Below are positions 26,547 to 34,102 of a stretch of 64,000 nt of DNA, piece after piece. This DNA comes from Microvirga sp. Mcv34. GTDB taxonomy: Bacteria > Pseudomonadota > Alphaproteobacteria > Rhizobiales > Beijerinckiaceae. The notes below the pieces were generated by a model that worked only from the letters and a program-made list of their open reading frames with translations, ran no database searches and was not told the origin of the DNA. Made by a program: the position numbers and the translations under genes. Location: contig NZ_JALJRK010000001.1 in assembly GCF_024519725.1 (NCBI RefSeq), forward strand, positions 1 through 64,000. The letters run 5' to 3'. Position 1 is the stretch's first letter; every line of letters starts with the position of its first letter.

Positions 26547-27014
26547 GACTTCTCCTCCGTGCAGCGCAGCATGCCAAAGGCTCAAAGACGATCCTGACGG
26601 GCGCATGCCGCGCTGCCCCTGAAGAGGCACAATAGGTCCGACACTGATTCAGGATGCGTCATGGTCCCGAATGGCGGGCCGCCGCGATGGGCGAGGCCAG
26701 CCTTCGGGACTAGTAGCCTGGGAGGAGGTGCCCCACGCCGAGATGGGAGAGGTGAAGCAGGGTAATCATGACATTCCTGATGTAAGTGGAAGATCCGCGA
26801 ATTCAAGCTCAGTCGTCAGGAACGATGAGCGCGCTCGTCCGCTGCTTGAGGGCTCCGAACCTGTCGGGGCGGCAGGCGCGCTCGAACATCTCACGGGTCA
26901 AAGCTTAGATGCCATGTAAGATGGGCGCTTTGTTGCGCAGGTTCGCGGCGTGCCGTGCACAGCTGGACATCTTGTTCTCCTCACAAATGCGGCACCCGCG
27001 GCCTCGGTCTGAAC
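26547..27014. other. Non-coding stretch
   Basis: About 470 bases between two minus-strand genes. No frame on either strand has both a ribosome site and a recognisable protein. The promoter of the CBS-BON gene should lie in its left part. Nothing else was recognised. Confidence 0.4.
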
Positions 27015-27230
27015 CTAATTGCGCGCTGACTGGACGTACTCCCGTGCAAGGCGGCTCACAGTGCTGGCGCTCAGGCCCAGCCGGATTGCGATGGTAGCGT
27101 AGTTAAGGCCCTGCGCCTTAAGCGCCAGAATACGGGCGGATCGCTGCTCGATCTCCACCTCTCGTCGGATCCGTTCTTCGGGTGTCGTCACCCGGTAGCT
27201 CAAGGACTTCTTCTTCGATTCTCTGCTCAT
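27015..27230 (-). CDS. Small helix-turn-helix protein
   Basis: A 71-residue protein. Its C-terminal half is a clear HTH: 'LKAQGLNYATIAIRLGLSAS' followed by 'TVSRLAREYV'. The N-terminal part is charged ('MSRESKKKSLSYRVTTPEER'). The start at 27230 is preferred to 27344 because AGGAAACC directly precedes it. With no ligand domain it may be a DNA-binding accessory protein or a mobile-element remnant. It resembles in layout, but not in sequence, the HTH gene at 33335. Confidence 0.6.
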   Translation of the reverse strand: MSRESKKKSLSYRVTTPEERIRREVEIEQRSARILALKAQGLNYATIAIRLGLSASTVSRLAREYVQSARN

Positions 27231-27808
27231 GGTTTCCTGCCGAGGTGCACAATCCGGCCTGCGGCGAAACCATTCGTCGGCGGCCTGTTCCGCAAGCGCG
27301 ATGACGCCGCGAGCGCCGGTGCCGGGCCGTGCGTGAGCCTGCATCCCAATCTAGCTCGATTTTGGTAGGCTTTTTTACCCCGGGTCCGCGTGCACACACG
27401 CAGACGCGGGGTCAGCGTCCTGCGACCAGGGTTCCGGCGCGGCAAAGGCCGCGATGATGTCTGACGAACGGCACCATAACAAAGCAAGCTTAGGCTGCCT
27501 GACGCCTTTGTCAAACCGCGTGTTATGACGCATGGGATAAACTTGACAATGATCCTGGCGCAACCGACATTGGTGGCGTCATGCCCACGAACCGCACCCA
27601 TTCCGCATTGCGCGCAGGCCGTCTCAAGACGGGAGCCTGAGCCCCGGACGTTGTCAGTCCGGGGATAATCGGTACACGGCAAAACTCAACCTTTGACAGT
27701 CCCAGAGGCATTCACTGCGTGGACTGATCCCGGGCGTACGGGCTTTTTGCATTCACAACCCAATCGCGATGAGCGGCAGTCTCGCCGAGACCGCCGCGTG
27801 GTGAGGTC
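27231..27808. other. Long intergenic region with hairpins
   Basis: About 580 bases without a supported gene. CCCCGGAC at 27642-27649 pairs with GTCCGGGG at 27657-27664 around a 7-base loop, and CCGTCTCAAGACGG at about 27619-27632 is a second small palindrome. TTGACA at 27543-27548 could be a -35 box but has no convincing -10. A small RNA is possible but not demonstrated. Confidence 0.35.
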
Positions 27809-27997
27809 ATGTCCATCGCTATCCGTGCACTCTTCTTCGCGCTGACGTTCGCGCAACTTATTTTCTGGGAGCGGCTCGGCGAAAGTTTCGGCTATGCGGC
27901 GTCGATCAGCCTTTTGGGATTGTCCGCATCCATCACGCTGATCGTGACGGCATGGGTCGCCGCAACCGAAACTTTCTTTGGACGACGGAGCCGGTGA
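27809..27997 (+). CDS. Small two-helix membrane protein
   Basis: A 62-residue hypothetical protein with two hydrophobic segments ('IAIRALFFALTFAQLIFW' and 'SISLLGLSASITLIVTAWVA'), ending in a basic GRRSR tail. GAGG lies just before the ATG. It precedes the zinc-ribbon and hibernation-factor genes on the same strand. Unknown function. Confidence 0.5.
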   Translation: MSIAIRALFFALTFAQLIFWERLGESFGYAASISLLGLSASITLIVTAWVAATETFFGRRSR

Positions 27998-28083
27998 CAC
28001 GGCTGCTGCCTTCCTGACCACTTTCTCGCACGAACCATGACAACGGCTTTGCCGAGCGCAAGGCCTGCGAAAGGAGAACGACG

Positions 28084-28269
28084 ATGCTGAGGCGCGCCCG
28101 ACGGGACGTCTGCAGGATCTGCAAGCGCAATCTGCCAAAAGCCGCGGCCCGGTGCCCTTGGTGTTCCTATGGAAACGACGAACCGGTCAAACCCACCACT
28201 CCGAATGCCCCCATGCCTCGTGATGAGAGGCACGCCTCATCGCGATGGTCCCCTCCGGTATACCCATGA
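28084..28269 (+). CDS. Small zinc-ribbon protein
   Basis: A 61-residue protein with two CxxC knuckles ('CRICKRNL' and 'ARCPWCSYG') 14 residues apart, forming a probable zinc ribbon, then a disordered proline-rich tail. AAAGGAG seven bases before the ATG is an excellent ribosome site. It lies 11 bases upstream of the ribosome-hibernation-like gene, so the pair is probably one transcript. The partner (RNA, ribosome or protein) is unknown. Confidence 0.6.
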   Translation: MLRRARRDVCRICKRNLPKAAARCPWCSYGNDEPVKPTTPNAPMPRDERHASSRWSPPVYP

Positions 28270-28280
28270 AGGAAGTATTC

Positions 28281-28604
28281 ATGACGCAGAACGCCATATC
28301 CGCTCCGATCAAAATCAACGGCTCCAACGTCAACCTTGGTGAGGCGCTGCCCCACAAGGTCCAGGACCAACTTCTGCACGTTGCCAAGACCTATTTTAGG
28401 CAGTTGCATCATGGAACTGTCGGGTTCACCCGCGATGGTCACTCCTACAGCTGCACCATCAACATTCAGGTCAGCAATCTCAGGATGATTGTTGCGGAAG
28501 CGTCCGCCGGCGATTGTCACCAGGCCTTCGATCAGGCGCTCGGAAAAGTCGACAAGCAGTTGCGCCGACGCAAGCGTCGGATGATTGATGCCAGCCGAGG
28601 CTAG
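28281..28604 (+). CDS. Short HPF/RaiA-type ribosome hibernation factor
   Basis: A 107-residue protein with the S30AE fold pattern: 'IKINGSNVNLGEALPHKVQD' opening, 'VGFTRDGHSYSCTINIQVSN' beta strands, then the acidic-to-basic helix 'FDQALGKVDKQLRRRKRRMI'. It has no C-terminal dimerisation domain, so it corresponds to short HPF/YfiA, which blocks the 30S decoding centre in resting cells. The start at 28281 is backed by AGGAAG five bases upstream. The long HPF normally found in this order lies beside rpoN. This copy is an extra one in a stress-related region. Confidence 0.78.
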   Translation: MTQNAISAPIKINGSNVNLGEALPHKVQDQLLHVAKTYFRQLHHGTVGFTRDGHSYSCTINIQVSNLRMIVAEASAGDCHQAFDQALGKVDKQLRRRKRRMIDASRG

Positions 28605-28639
28605 AGGATGGTTTCGGTGCTGAGCTAAATTTTTTCCCC

Positions 28640-28660
28640 GGCCGGAGGGATCCTCCGGCC
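28640..28660. repeat. 9-bp perfect palindrome between convergent genes
   Basis: GGCCGGAGG at 28640-28648 and CCTCCGGCC at 28652-28660 flank GAT. It lies between the HPF-like gene and the convergent Rnk-like gene. T and A runs lie only on the 5' side (28629-28635), so it is a hairpin without a proper terminator tail. Confidence 0.5.
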
Positions 28661-28670
28661 ACTTACACCA

Positions 28671-29249
28671 CTAACGTGTCATCCTCATCAGTTCGGCTCG
28701 CGACAGTGCTGTCGCTTCACTCTCACGGTAATCATTACCCACATTCGTAGATTCTGGCTGACAAACGACACGAATGACCTGCAGTGTCCATTGAAGTCCT
28801 GTGGCGCTGCGCCATTGGAAGGATTGTCCTTCGGACAAGCCGATCAGAGCTGCGCCCAATGGGGACAGAATGGAGATTCGTCCCAAGCCATCATCCTCTT
28901 CACCCGGATAAACCAGCATCCCGCGGCGGACCTGATCGGTGATCCCATCCCGGAATTCGAAGACGGAGTGCATGGAAATCACGTTTGGAGGAAGGCTGGC
29001 AGGGCTGACTACCCGGGCCAGTGCGAGTTCCAGCGCCAGGAGCTTTGCTGACGGCGGCACTCTGCGGATCCGCAGGCCGGCTGCGGACGACGTGCCTGCC
29101 GACCTTGTATTCCTGCTGCTGAGTCCTGATGGAGACGATTCCACACATCTGAGGGGCGTGGCCTGCGCTGCGCGACGTCTGCGCGACCGCGAGGTCTCAG
29201 AACGTCTCCGCTCGGCGGAGGATGCGGTCGCCGCCCATGTCGTGCTCAC
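28671..29249 (-). pseudogene. Rnk-like GreA/GreB C-terminal-domain protein, N-terminus probably frameshifted
   Basis: The last 110 residues are a clear Rnk-type (nucleoside diphosphate kinase regulator) protein: 'KLLALELALARVV', 'VISMHSVFEFRDGITDQVRR', 'LVYPGEEDDGLGRISILSPL', 'GAALIGLSEGQSFQW'. These resemble the intact copies at 29903 and 32446. Upstream, the same frame becomes Arg/Ser-rich and unlike any Rnk N-terminus. An alternative frame starting with ATG 29148 gives a more plausible opening ('IRTQQQEYKVGRHVVRSRP'). A frameshift near 29050-29065 would join the two. It is either a pseudogene or a sequencing slip. Confidence 0.6.
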
Positions 29250-29902
29250 GAGCGATGCATGGCGTCAGCCCGACGAGGAGCCGAGAACAGGGCATTACGC
29301 CACACGGTCCTTCAGCGATTTGACAAACGGGACAATGTGCACCAGCTTGGAAGCATCATGTTGAGCTTCGCACATCACCGTCGCGGCCTGCTGCGTGCAG
29401 GCAACCTCATCGCGGGCAAGTAGCCCCGAACTCGACGCGCATACGCGCCCCGGGTTCGGGGCAGTGCAGGATTCCCAAAGCTTCGGACATCTTGTGGGGC
29501 CGGCTGCCGACGCAGCCGGTTTGGCGGTATGCGTCAACGTTTCTTTCAACTCATGCTTCGCCATGCGGAGGGCAGGCGATCTGCGGCACCTGTGGAACAC
29601 GGCTCGCCTAAGGAATTGGCGCGCCCGGACACCGTCGTGCGCGAACGCGTGACGCTGACGCTCCAACCCTCAGCCGTTCCCACTCCCATCCGGTGGGAGG
29701 GAAATCTTGCCATGCAGCGTTCCCGAACGACCCGCGCTCCAGACCCGATCACATGGAGCAGGGGAACCGGACGGAAAGATAGTGCGGCCTGCGCCCCAGT
29801 GGCGGCCAACGCAGGGGCTCAACCTGTCGCCGCATGACCATGACCCCGTACCGAGCACCGCATGAAGGGCGCTCGCGTCCACACCAGAACTGGAGACCTT
29901 AG
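29250..29902. other. Long stretch without a supported gene
   Basis: About 650 bases. A minus-strand frame at 29295-29564 (89 codons, six cysteines) and overlapping plus-strand frames exist, but none has a ribosome site or recognisable family. The right end carries the promoter region and ribosome site (GGAGACC) of the Rnk-like gene at 29903. Confidence 0.35.
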
Positions 29903-30325
29903 ATGGCGAAGAATTCTGGCGCCAAGCCGCGCATCACCCTGAAGGCTGGCGATTATGAAAAGCTGTCGGTTCTCGCCAATGCGGCCGCACACACCATGCC
30001 TGCAGTCGCGGCCGAACTCAGCGACGAACTCGACCGCGCACATGTTCTGGGCGCGGGTCGCCATCCCGCCGACACCGTCTGCATGGGCTGCACGGTCGAG
30101 TACCGCGACGATATGACGGGGCGCGTGCAGACGGTCACCCTCGTCTATCCGAACGAGGCCGACATTTCAAAGGGGTGCATTTCGGTGCTCACGCCTATTG
30201 GCACCGCCCTGATCGGGCTGCCGGTCGGCAAGTCGATTGATTGGACCACGCGCACCGGACAGACGAAGCGGCTGACTGTGCTGCATGTGCGCGCATCCGC
30301 TCCGACGGAGCTCCAGCCCGCATAA
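29903..30325 (+). CDS. rnk: Rnk-family nucleoside diphosphate kinase regulator
   Basis: A 140-residue protein. A helical N-terminal part ('KAGDYEKLSVLANAAAHTM', 'VAAELSDELDRAHVL') is followed by the GreA/GreB C-terminal fold ('TVTLVYPNEADISKGCISVL', 'PIGTALIGLPVGKSIDWTTR'). Rnk-type proteins bind RNA polymerase or affect nucleotide pools, but lack the Gre coiled coil needed for transcript cleavage. GGAGACC precedes the ATG. It is the intact member of three similar genes within 4.2 kb and lies just upstream of speD. Confidence 0.88.
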   Translation: MAKNSGAKPRITLKAGDYEKLSVLANAAAHTMPAVAAELSDELDRAHVLGAGRHPADTVCMGCTVEYRDDMTGRVQTVTLVYPNEADISKGCISVLTPIGTALIGLPVGKSIDWTTRTGQTKRLTVLHVRASAPTELQPA

Positions 30326-30421
30326 CACGCATACTGTACGAAAGAGTTTCCACGCCGCCGTCACCGGCCGCGTGCCGTCCTTGCCCTGCAACCGGCAGAA
30401 ACCCTGCCCACGGAGAACTGA

Positions 30422-30940
30422 ATGGCCGAAACTAACCGTCTCAACGTGGTCGCCATCCCTGACCCGCGCCCTCCTGCCCACGGATTCGAGGGCCGCTCGC
30501 GTCATGCTGACGGGACCGCGCCTCTCGCAATCGTAGCCTCAGCTCCTGCGGTGGCTAGTGATGCCCGCCCTGATCATTTCATCCAGCGTGACGGCATGCT
30601 GTTCGCAGGAACGCATCTGATTGTCGACCTCTGGCATGCGTCGAATTTGGACGATCTGCCTTTGGTCGAGCAGACTCTTCGCGACGCGGTAGACCGCTCC
30701 GGTGCGACGCTCCTGAACATCGATCTTCACCACTTCACCCCGAACGGCGGCATCTCCGGCGTCGCGGTCCTCGCCGAGAGCCACATTTCCATTCACACTT
30801 GGCCCGAGATTTCCTATGCGGCGGTTGACATCTTCATGTGCGGTGCCGCCCAGCCGCACAAAGCCATTGATGTTCTGAAAGGCGCGTTCCTGCCGGGGCA
30901 TGTCACACTCGCCGAGCACAAGCGGGGAGTGATCCTATGA
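30422..30940 (+). CDS. speD: S-adenosylmethionine decarboxylase proenzyme
   Basis: A 172-residue pyruvoyl enzyme that makes decarboxylated AdoMet, the aminopropyl donor for spermidine. The autocleavage site is E119-S120 in 'VAVLAESHISIHTWPE'. H122 and the catalytic C140 in 'IFMCGAAQPHKAIDVLK' are present. The normal bacterial class Ib enzyme is about 120-130 residues and corresponds to residues 59-172; the first 58 residues are an extra, disordered extension. GGAGAA before the ATG at 30422 supports that longer start. The TGA overlaps the speE ATG. Confidence 0.95.
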   Translation: MAETNRLNVVAIPDPRPPAHGFEGRSRHADGTAPLAIVASAPAVASDARPDHFIQRDGMLFAGTHLIVDLWHASNLDDLPLVEQTLRDAVDRSGATLLNIDLHHFTPNGGISGVAVLAESHISIHTWPEISYAAVDIFMCGAAQPHKAIDVLKGAFLPGHVTLAEHKRGVIL

Positions 30941-31821
30941 ACTGGTTCCAGGAGAAGCTCTATGAGCATCACAAGCAGATGCTCTCCATGGAAAGCGTGA
31001 TCTACCACTGGCGTACCGAGTTCCAGGACGTGCTGATCTTCGAGAACGCGACCTTTGGCAAGGTGCTTGTGCTCGATGGTATCGTTCAGCTGACGGAGCG
31101 CGACAACCATATCTACCACGAGATGATCGCTCATGTGCCAATGCTGGCGCATGGTTCCGCGCAGGAGGTGCTCATCATCGGTGGCGGCGATGGCGGCACG
31201 CTGAGGGAGGTGCTGAAGCATCCGGTGGAGCGAGCAACGCTGGTTGAGCTCGACGGCGAGGTGATCGACCTTTCGCGACGTCACCTTCCCGGGATTTCGG
31301 AACGAGCTTTCGACGATCCACGTGCAAGCGTTCTCGTCATGGATGGAACGCGCTACATCGCCGAAACCGAGAGCATGTTCGATGTTATCATCATCGACTC
31401 GACGGATCCGATGGGACCAGGAGAACCGCTCTTCACTCCGGCTTTCTACAGGGCTTGCCGAAGCAGGCTCCGTCCCGGCGGGTTGATTGTGGTCCAGAGT
31501 GGCGCGCCATTCTTCCAGCCTGCGAATTTGGAGATGGTATGCGGGCGCCTTGCCGCTTCTTTCTCTGCGGTTCGGCCCTACTTGGCGCCTGTTCCGACCT
31601 ATGCCGGTGGCATGCTCGCGCTCGTCGCGGCGGGTGGGTCCCGCGATGGTCTGTGTCCCCCGTGTAGGGTTCTGCGGGAACGCTTCGGTGCGCTGCAAGG
31701 CCGGACGCGCTACTACGTGCCCGAGGTGCACCGGGCGGCGTTCATATTGGCCCCTTCGTTTGAGCCGTCTTCGCTGCGTGAGGATCCGATGCCCGCAGGT
31801 GTCCTGAAATCAGGAGCCTGA
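30937..31821 (+). CDS. speE: Spermidine synthase
   Basis: A 294-residue aminopropyltransferase that joins putrescine and decarboxylated AdoMet. 'FQDVLIFENATFGKVLVLDG' and 'NHIYHEMIAHVPMLAHG' line the putrescine site. 'VLIIGGGDGGTLREVLKHP' is the nucleotide-binding loop, and 'VIIIDSTDPMGPGEPLFTP' carries the catalytic aspartate. It overlaps speD by four bases (ATGA), so the two form one translationally coupled unit. A 10-bp hairpin follows at 31824-31855. With speD it gives a complete spermidine route from putrescine. Confidence 0.95.
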   Translation: MNWFQEKLYEHHKQMLSMESVIYHWRTEFQDVLIFENATFGKVLVLDGIVQLTERDNHIYHEMIAHVPMLAHGSAQEVLIIGGGDGGTLREVLKHPVERATLVELDGEVIDLSRRHLPGISERAFDDPRASVLVMDGTRYIAETESMFDVIIIDSTDPMGPGEPLFTPAFYRACRSRLRPGGLIVVQSGAPFFQPANLEMVCGRLAASFSAVRPYLAPVPTYAGGMLALVAAGGSRDGLCPPCRVLRERFGALQGRTRYYVPEVHRAAFILAPSFEPSSLREDPMPAGVLKSGA

Positions 31822-31823
31822 GC

Positions 31824-31855
31824 CCAGGGCGGCAGCCGATGAGGCGCCGCCCTGG
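31824..31855 (+). terminator. Hairpin after speE
   Basis: CCAGGGCGGC at 31824-31833 pairs perfectly with GCCGCCCTGG at 31846-31855, three bases after the speE stop. There is no T-tract, so it may protect the 3' end rather than terminate on its own. Confidence 0.5.
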
Positions 31856-31933
31856 AGACCCAATTCGGTTACAAACGCATCATCACGACTCCGCTCCCGG
31901 GTCCCTGAGCCATGGAGCTGACAGGAGCACATC

Positions 31934-32398
31934 ATGACCATCGTTCCGCCCTCGTTGATCACCCCACTGCGTGGGATCAACCCGCCTCAATGGCTGAGCC
32001 CGCGCGGCTACTCGCATGCCATGGCAGGGACCGGCACCTTCGTGTTCGTGGGCGGGCAGATCGCCACCGACGCTTCGGGCAGGGTGATGTCAGTCGGTCT
32101 CGTAGCCCAGGCGCGCCAGGCGCTGCGGAACGTGTGCACCGTCCTCGCCGAAGCGGGCGGAGCGCGCGAGCACATCGCGCAGATGACATGGTACGTGCTC
32201 GACATTGACCACTATCGAGCGTTGCCCCGAGAGCTTGGGGTGGTCTATCGCGAAGTCATGGGCCGCCACTACCCGGCAATGGTGCTCGTCGAAGTCACGG
32301 GATTGGCCGATCCGTCGGCTGTCGTGGAGATCGCAGCCACGGCGATCCTCCCGGTTGGAAGCCGATTGTCCCCCATGGGCGATCCTACCCTTCCGTAG
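31934..32398 (+). CDS. RidA-family (YjgF/YER057c) protein
   Basis: A 154-residue protein of the Rid family, whose archetype deaminates toxic enamine/imine intermediates. 'YSHAMAGTGTFVFVGGQIAT' opens the domain, and 'QARQALRNVCTVLAEAGGAR' and 'MVLVEVTGLADPSAVVEIAA' follow. The conserved active-site Arg of true RidA ('R-x-x/E' near the C-terminus) is not visible; the segment reads 'YPAMVLVEVTGL' where RidA has a 'RSAVEVARLP'-like run. It is probably a Rid4-7 type member of unknown activity. GGAGCAC lies upstream of the ATG. Confidence 0.85.
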   Translation: MTIVPPSLITPLRGINPPQWLSPRGYSHAMAGTGTFVFVGGQIATDASGRVMSVGLVAQARQALRNVCTVLAEAGGAREHIAQMTWYVLDIDHYRALPRELGVVYREVMGRHYPAMVLVEVTGLADPSAVVEIAATAILPVGSRLSPMGDPTLP

Positions 32399-32445
32399 GA
32401 TTGCCGCTTTCCTCGCGTCACCCGCTTCCTTAACACGAGGTCCCG

Positions 32446-32865
32446 ATGACCAGCAGATTGTCATCCATTCCGATGACGCCCCGTGACCACCGGCGCTTGA
32501 TGCGGACAGCTCAGGAACTCGCCGAGCAGGCTCATCCGCTCGCGTCGCAGCTCCTGCACGAGTTGCGACGCGCCACCTTATACGAGCCGGACCAGATCCC
32601 TGACCTTGTGGTCACTCTCGACACGTTCGTGACCTACCGCATCGCGGGAGAAGACCCGCCTGAAAGGCGCATGCTGATCCATCCGGACGATCGCATGTGG
32701 CCGCCCGCCGAGCTGTCGGTTCTCACGCCGGTCGGTCTGTCCCTGCTCGGTCTGCGCGCCGGTGACCGGATGCCGATGATGGGGTCGGACGAACCGCTTG
32801 ACGTGTACGTCGAAGCTGTCGGCCCGAGGATCATCGGTGCCTTCGTGCCGGTTGGAATCCTGTAA
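32446..32865 (+). CDS. Divergent Rnk-like GreA/GreB C-terminal-domain protein
   Basis: A 139-residue paralogue of the Rnk-type protein at 29903. The helical N-terminus ('DHRRLMRTAQELAEQAH', 'ASQLLHELRRATL') and the Gre fold ('RRMLIHPDDRMWPPAELSVL', 'PVGLSLLGLRAGDRMPM') are recognisable. Many conserved residues of Rnk differ: VTLVYP becomes RMLIHP and DWTT becomes MMGS. It may have a different partner. It follows the RidA gene by 47 bases on the same strand. Confidence 0.75.
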   Translation: MTSRLSSIPMTPRDHRRLMRTAQELAEQAHPLASQLLHELRRATLYEPDQIPDLVVTLDTFVTYRIAGEDPPERRMLIHPDDRMWPPAELSVLTPVGLSLLGLRAGDRMPMMGSDEPLDVYVEAVGPRIIGAFVPVGIL

Positions 32866-33334
32866 CGGGATCCGAGGCATGCGAAGAAGCGCGATCTGAT
32901 GCGGATGCCGCATATGAGCAGGATCACGCAGTCTGACGAGCTACACGAGATTTCTGTGATCGCTCGCGACCCACCCGTTTTCGCGGTCAGGCAGGCCTTC
33001 GATGCGATCAGCTTGGAAGTGGCCTATTCCGGGCAGATCCGCTTGGCCGCAATGCGGTTCCGCGCATGTGCGATGATAGTCGCATCTTCAGCCGAGAGCC
33101 GGCGAACTCCGGCTCGGGCCCTGCTGGAACCAACCCGATCAGAACCTACATCTTGGAGCGTGAGCACTTGAAAAAGCGGGTTCTGTGACCCTAATCATCT
33201 GATGTAAGCTTTGTCTCGACGAGTTTTGGCGAGGGCTCTTAGGGCGAAATCAGGAGATGACCTGCGAGTCTACATCATCAAGGGATCTCAATACCGAGCC
33301 TGTGCGTTAGTTTTAGCTTTCGAGGAGTTTGCTG
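32866..33334. other. Intergenic stretch of lower GC
   Basis: About 470 bases. A 90-codon plus-strand frame at 32899-33171 has no ribosome site and no recognisable family. From about 33150 the GC content falls below that of the surroundings and stays low to about 34100. GAGGAG at 33322-33327 is the ribosome site of the next gene. Confidence 0.35.
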
Positions 33335-33784
33335 GTGACTACGCTCAAAGAGTTTGAAGAAGCCTTGCGAGAGCAGGGGATGCATATGGCTTTAGCAATC
33401 CTGGAAAGACTCCGTAAGCAAGACCGGGAGAAGAGGGCAATCGCCCCTGCTCGACGGATCTCTGGCAAGAAGATGACGCCAGAGCTGGCGCGCAAGATTC
33501 TAGAGCTTCACTCGACCACTGATATGACTCAGCAGGAGATTGCCTTCCAGCTGGGAGTTAACCAGGGGCGGGTCAATGAAGTTGTAAAGCGACAAAGATG
33601 GATTCAAGATGATCCGAATGCCCCGGAGGCTATCGCCCGGGACAAGGCTAAGGCGCGGATGCTCGGTGCCGATGACCGGCCGCGATCCGAGCGCCGCGTC
33701 ATGAAGACCGTCCCTCAATCTCAGAAGAAGAGCGCAAAGTCTAAGCCGAGCAATCAGGCCCAGTTGCTGCTGGGCGATCTGTAA
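33335..33784 (+). CDS. Small HTH DNA-binding protein
   Basis: A 149-residue protein. After a helical N-terminus ('LKEFEEALREQGMHMALAIL') comes a sigma-like HTH: 'MTPELARKILELHSTTDMTQ' and 'QEIAFQLGVNQGRVNEVVK'. A lysine-rich disordered C-terminus ends the protein ('SQKKSAKSKPSNQAQLLLG'). GTG 33335 is the best start, with GAGGAG seven bases upstream; TTG 33329 would be too close. Base composition is lower in GC than the neighbours, which suggests recent acquisition. No partner gene is adjacent. Confidence 0.68.
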   Translation: MTTLKEFEEALREQGMHMALAILERLRKQDREKRAIAPARRISGKKMTPELARKILELHSTTDMTQQEIAFQLGVNQGRVNEVVKRQRWIQDDPNAPEAIARDKAKARMLGADDRPRSERRVMKTVPQSQKKSAKSKPSNQAQLLLGDL

Positions 33785-33811
33785 GGGGGCTCGCGGCAGC
33801 GTTCTTGCCCA

Positions 33812-33840
33812 GAAAAAACCCCGCCCAAAGGGCAGGGTTG
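33812..33840 (-). terminator. Intrinsic terminator on the minus strand without an obvious gene
   Basis: On the minus strand AACCCTGCCC at 33839-33830 pairs with GGGCGGGGTT (33826-33817, one mismatch), followed by a run of T (33818-33813). No minus-strand protein gene lies to its right before the plus-strand porin. It either ends an unannotated small RNA from about 33850-34100 or works as a back-to-back stop for the HTH gene. Confidence 0.6.
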
Positions 33841-34053
33841 AGTGATCTCCTCGCCTTCGGTTGTCAAGCCGAAAACGCGATCATTAGGACATGCCTTCAA
33901 AATAAAGTCAAACGCCTTTCAAGACCTTGCTAACAAGACGAATTTCTGAACTTTTGGATAAAATTCTCTTCGTCGAAAGTAGTACTACTTTTGCACCCAT
34001 TGAATACTGCTCAAATATGTAGGTGTTGCACCTTTGCCATAGCATTCCCGAGC

Positions 34054-34078
34054 GGAACGAGCGTAAGTTTTCACCGTG
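34054..34078 (+). promoter_or_regulatory. EcfG-like stress promoter candidate for the porin gene
   Basis: GGAAC at 34054-34058, a 16-base spacer and CGTG at 34075-34078 match the alphaproteobacterial general-stress consensus GGAAC-N16/17-CGTT in all but one base. It would give a short leader before the porin ATG at 34103. A single near-match can occur by chance. Confidence 0.35.
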
Positions 34079-34102
34079 AGTCCACATCAAGGGGTTACGG
34101 TT

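Noticed and set aside
29295-29564. 89-codon minus-strand frame with several cysteines
   Set aside because: No ribosome site, no CxxC spacing and no family; overlapping plus-strand frames are just as open.
32899-33171. 90-codon plus-strand frame before the HTH gene
   Set aside because: No Shine-Dalgarno site and no recognisable sequence; it extends into the AT-rich gap.
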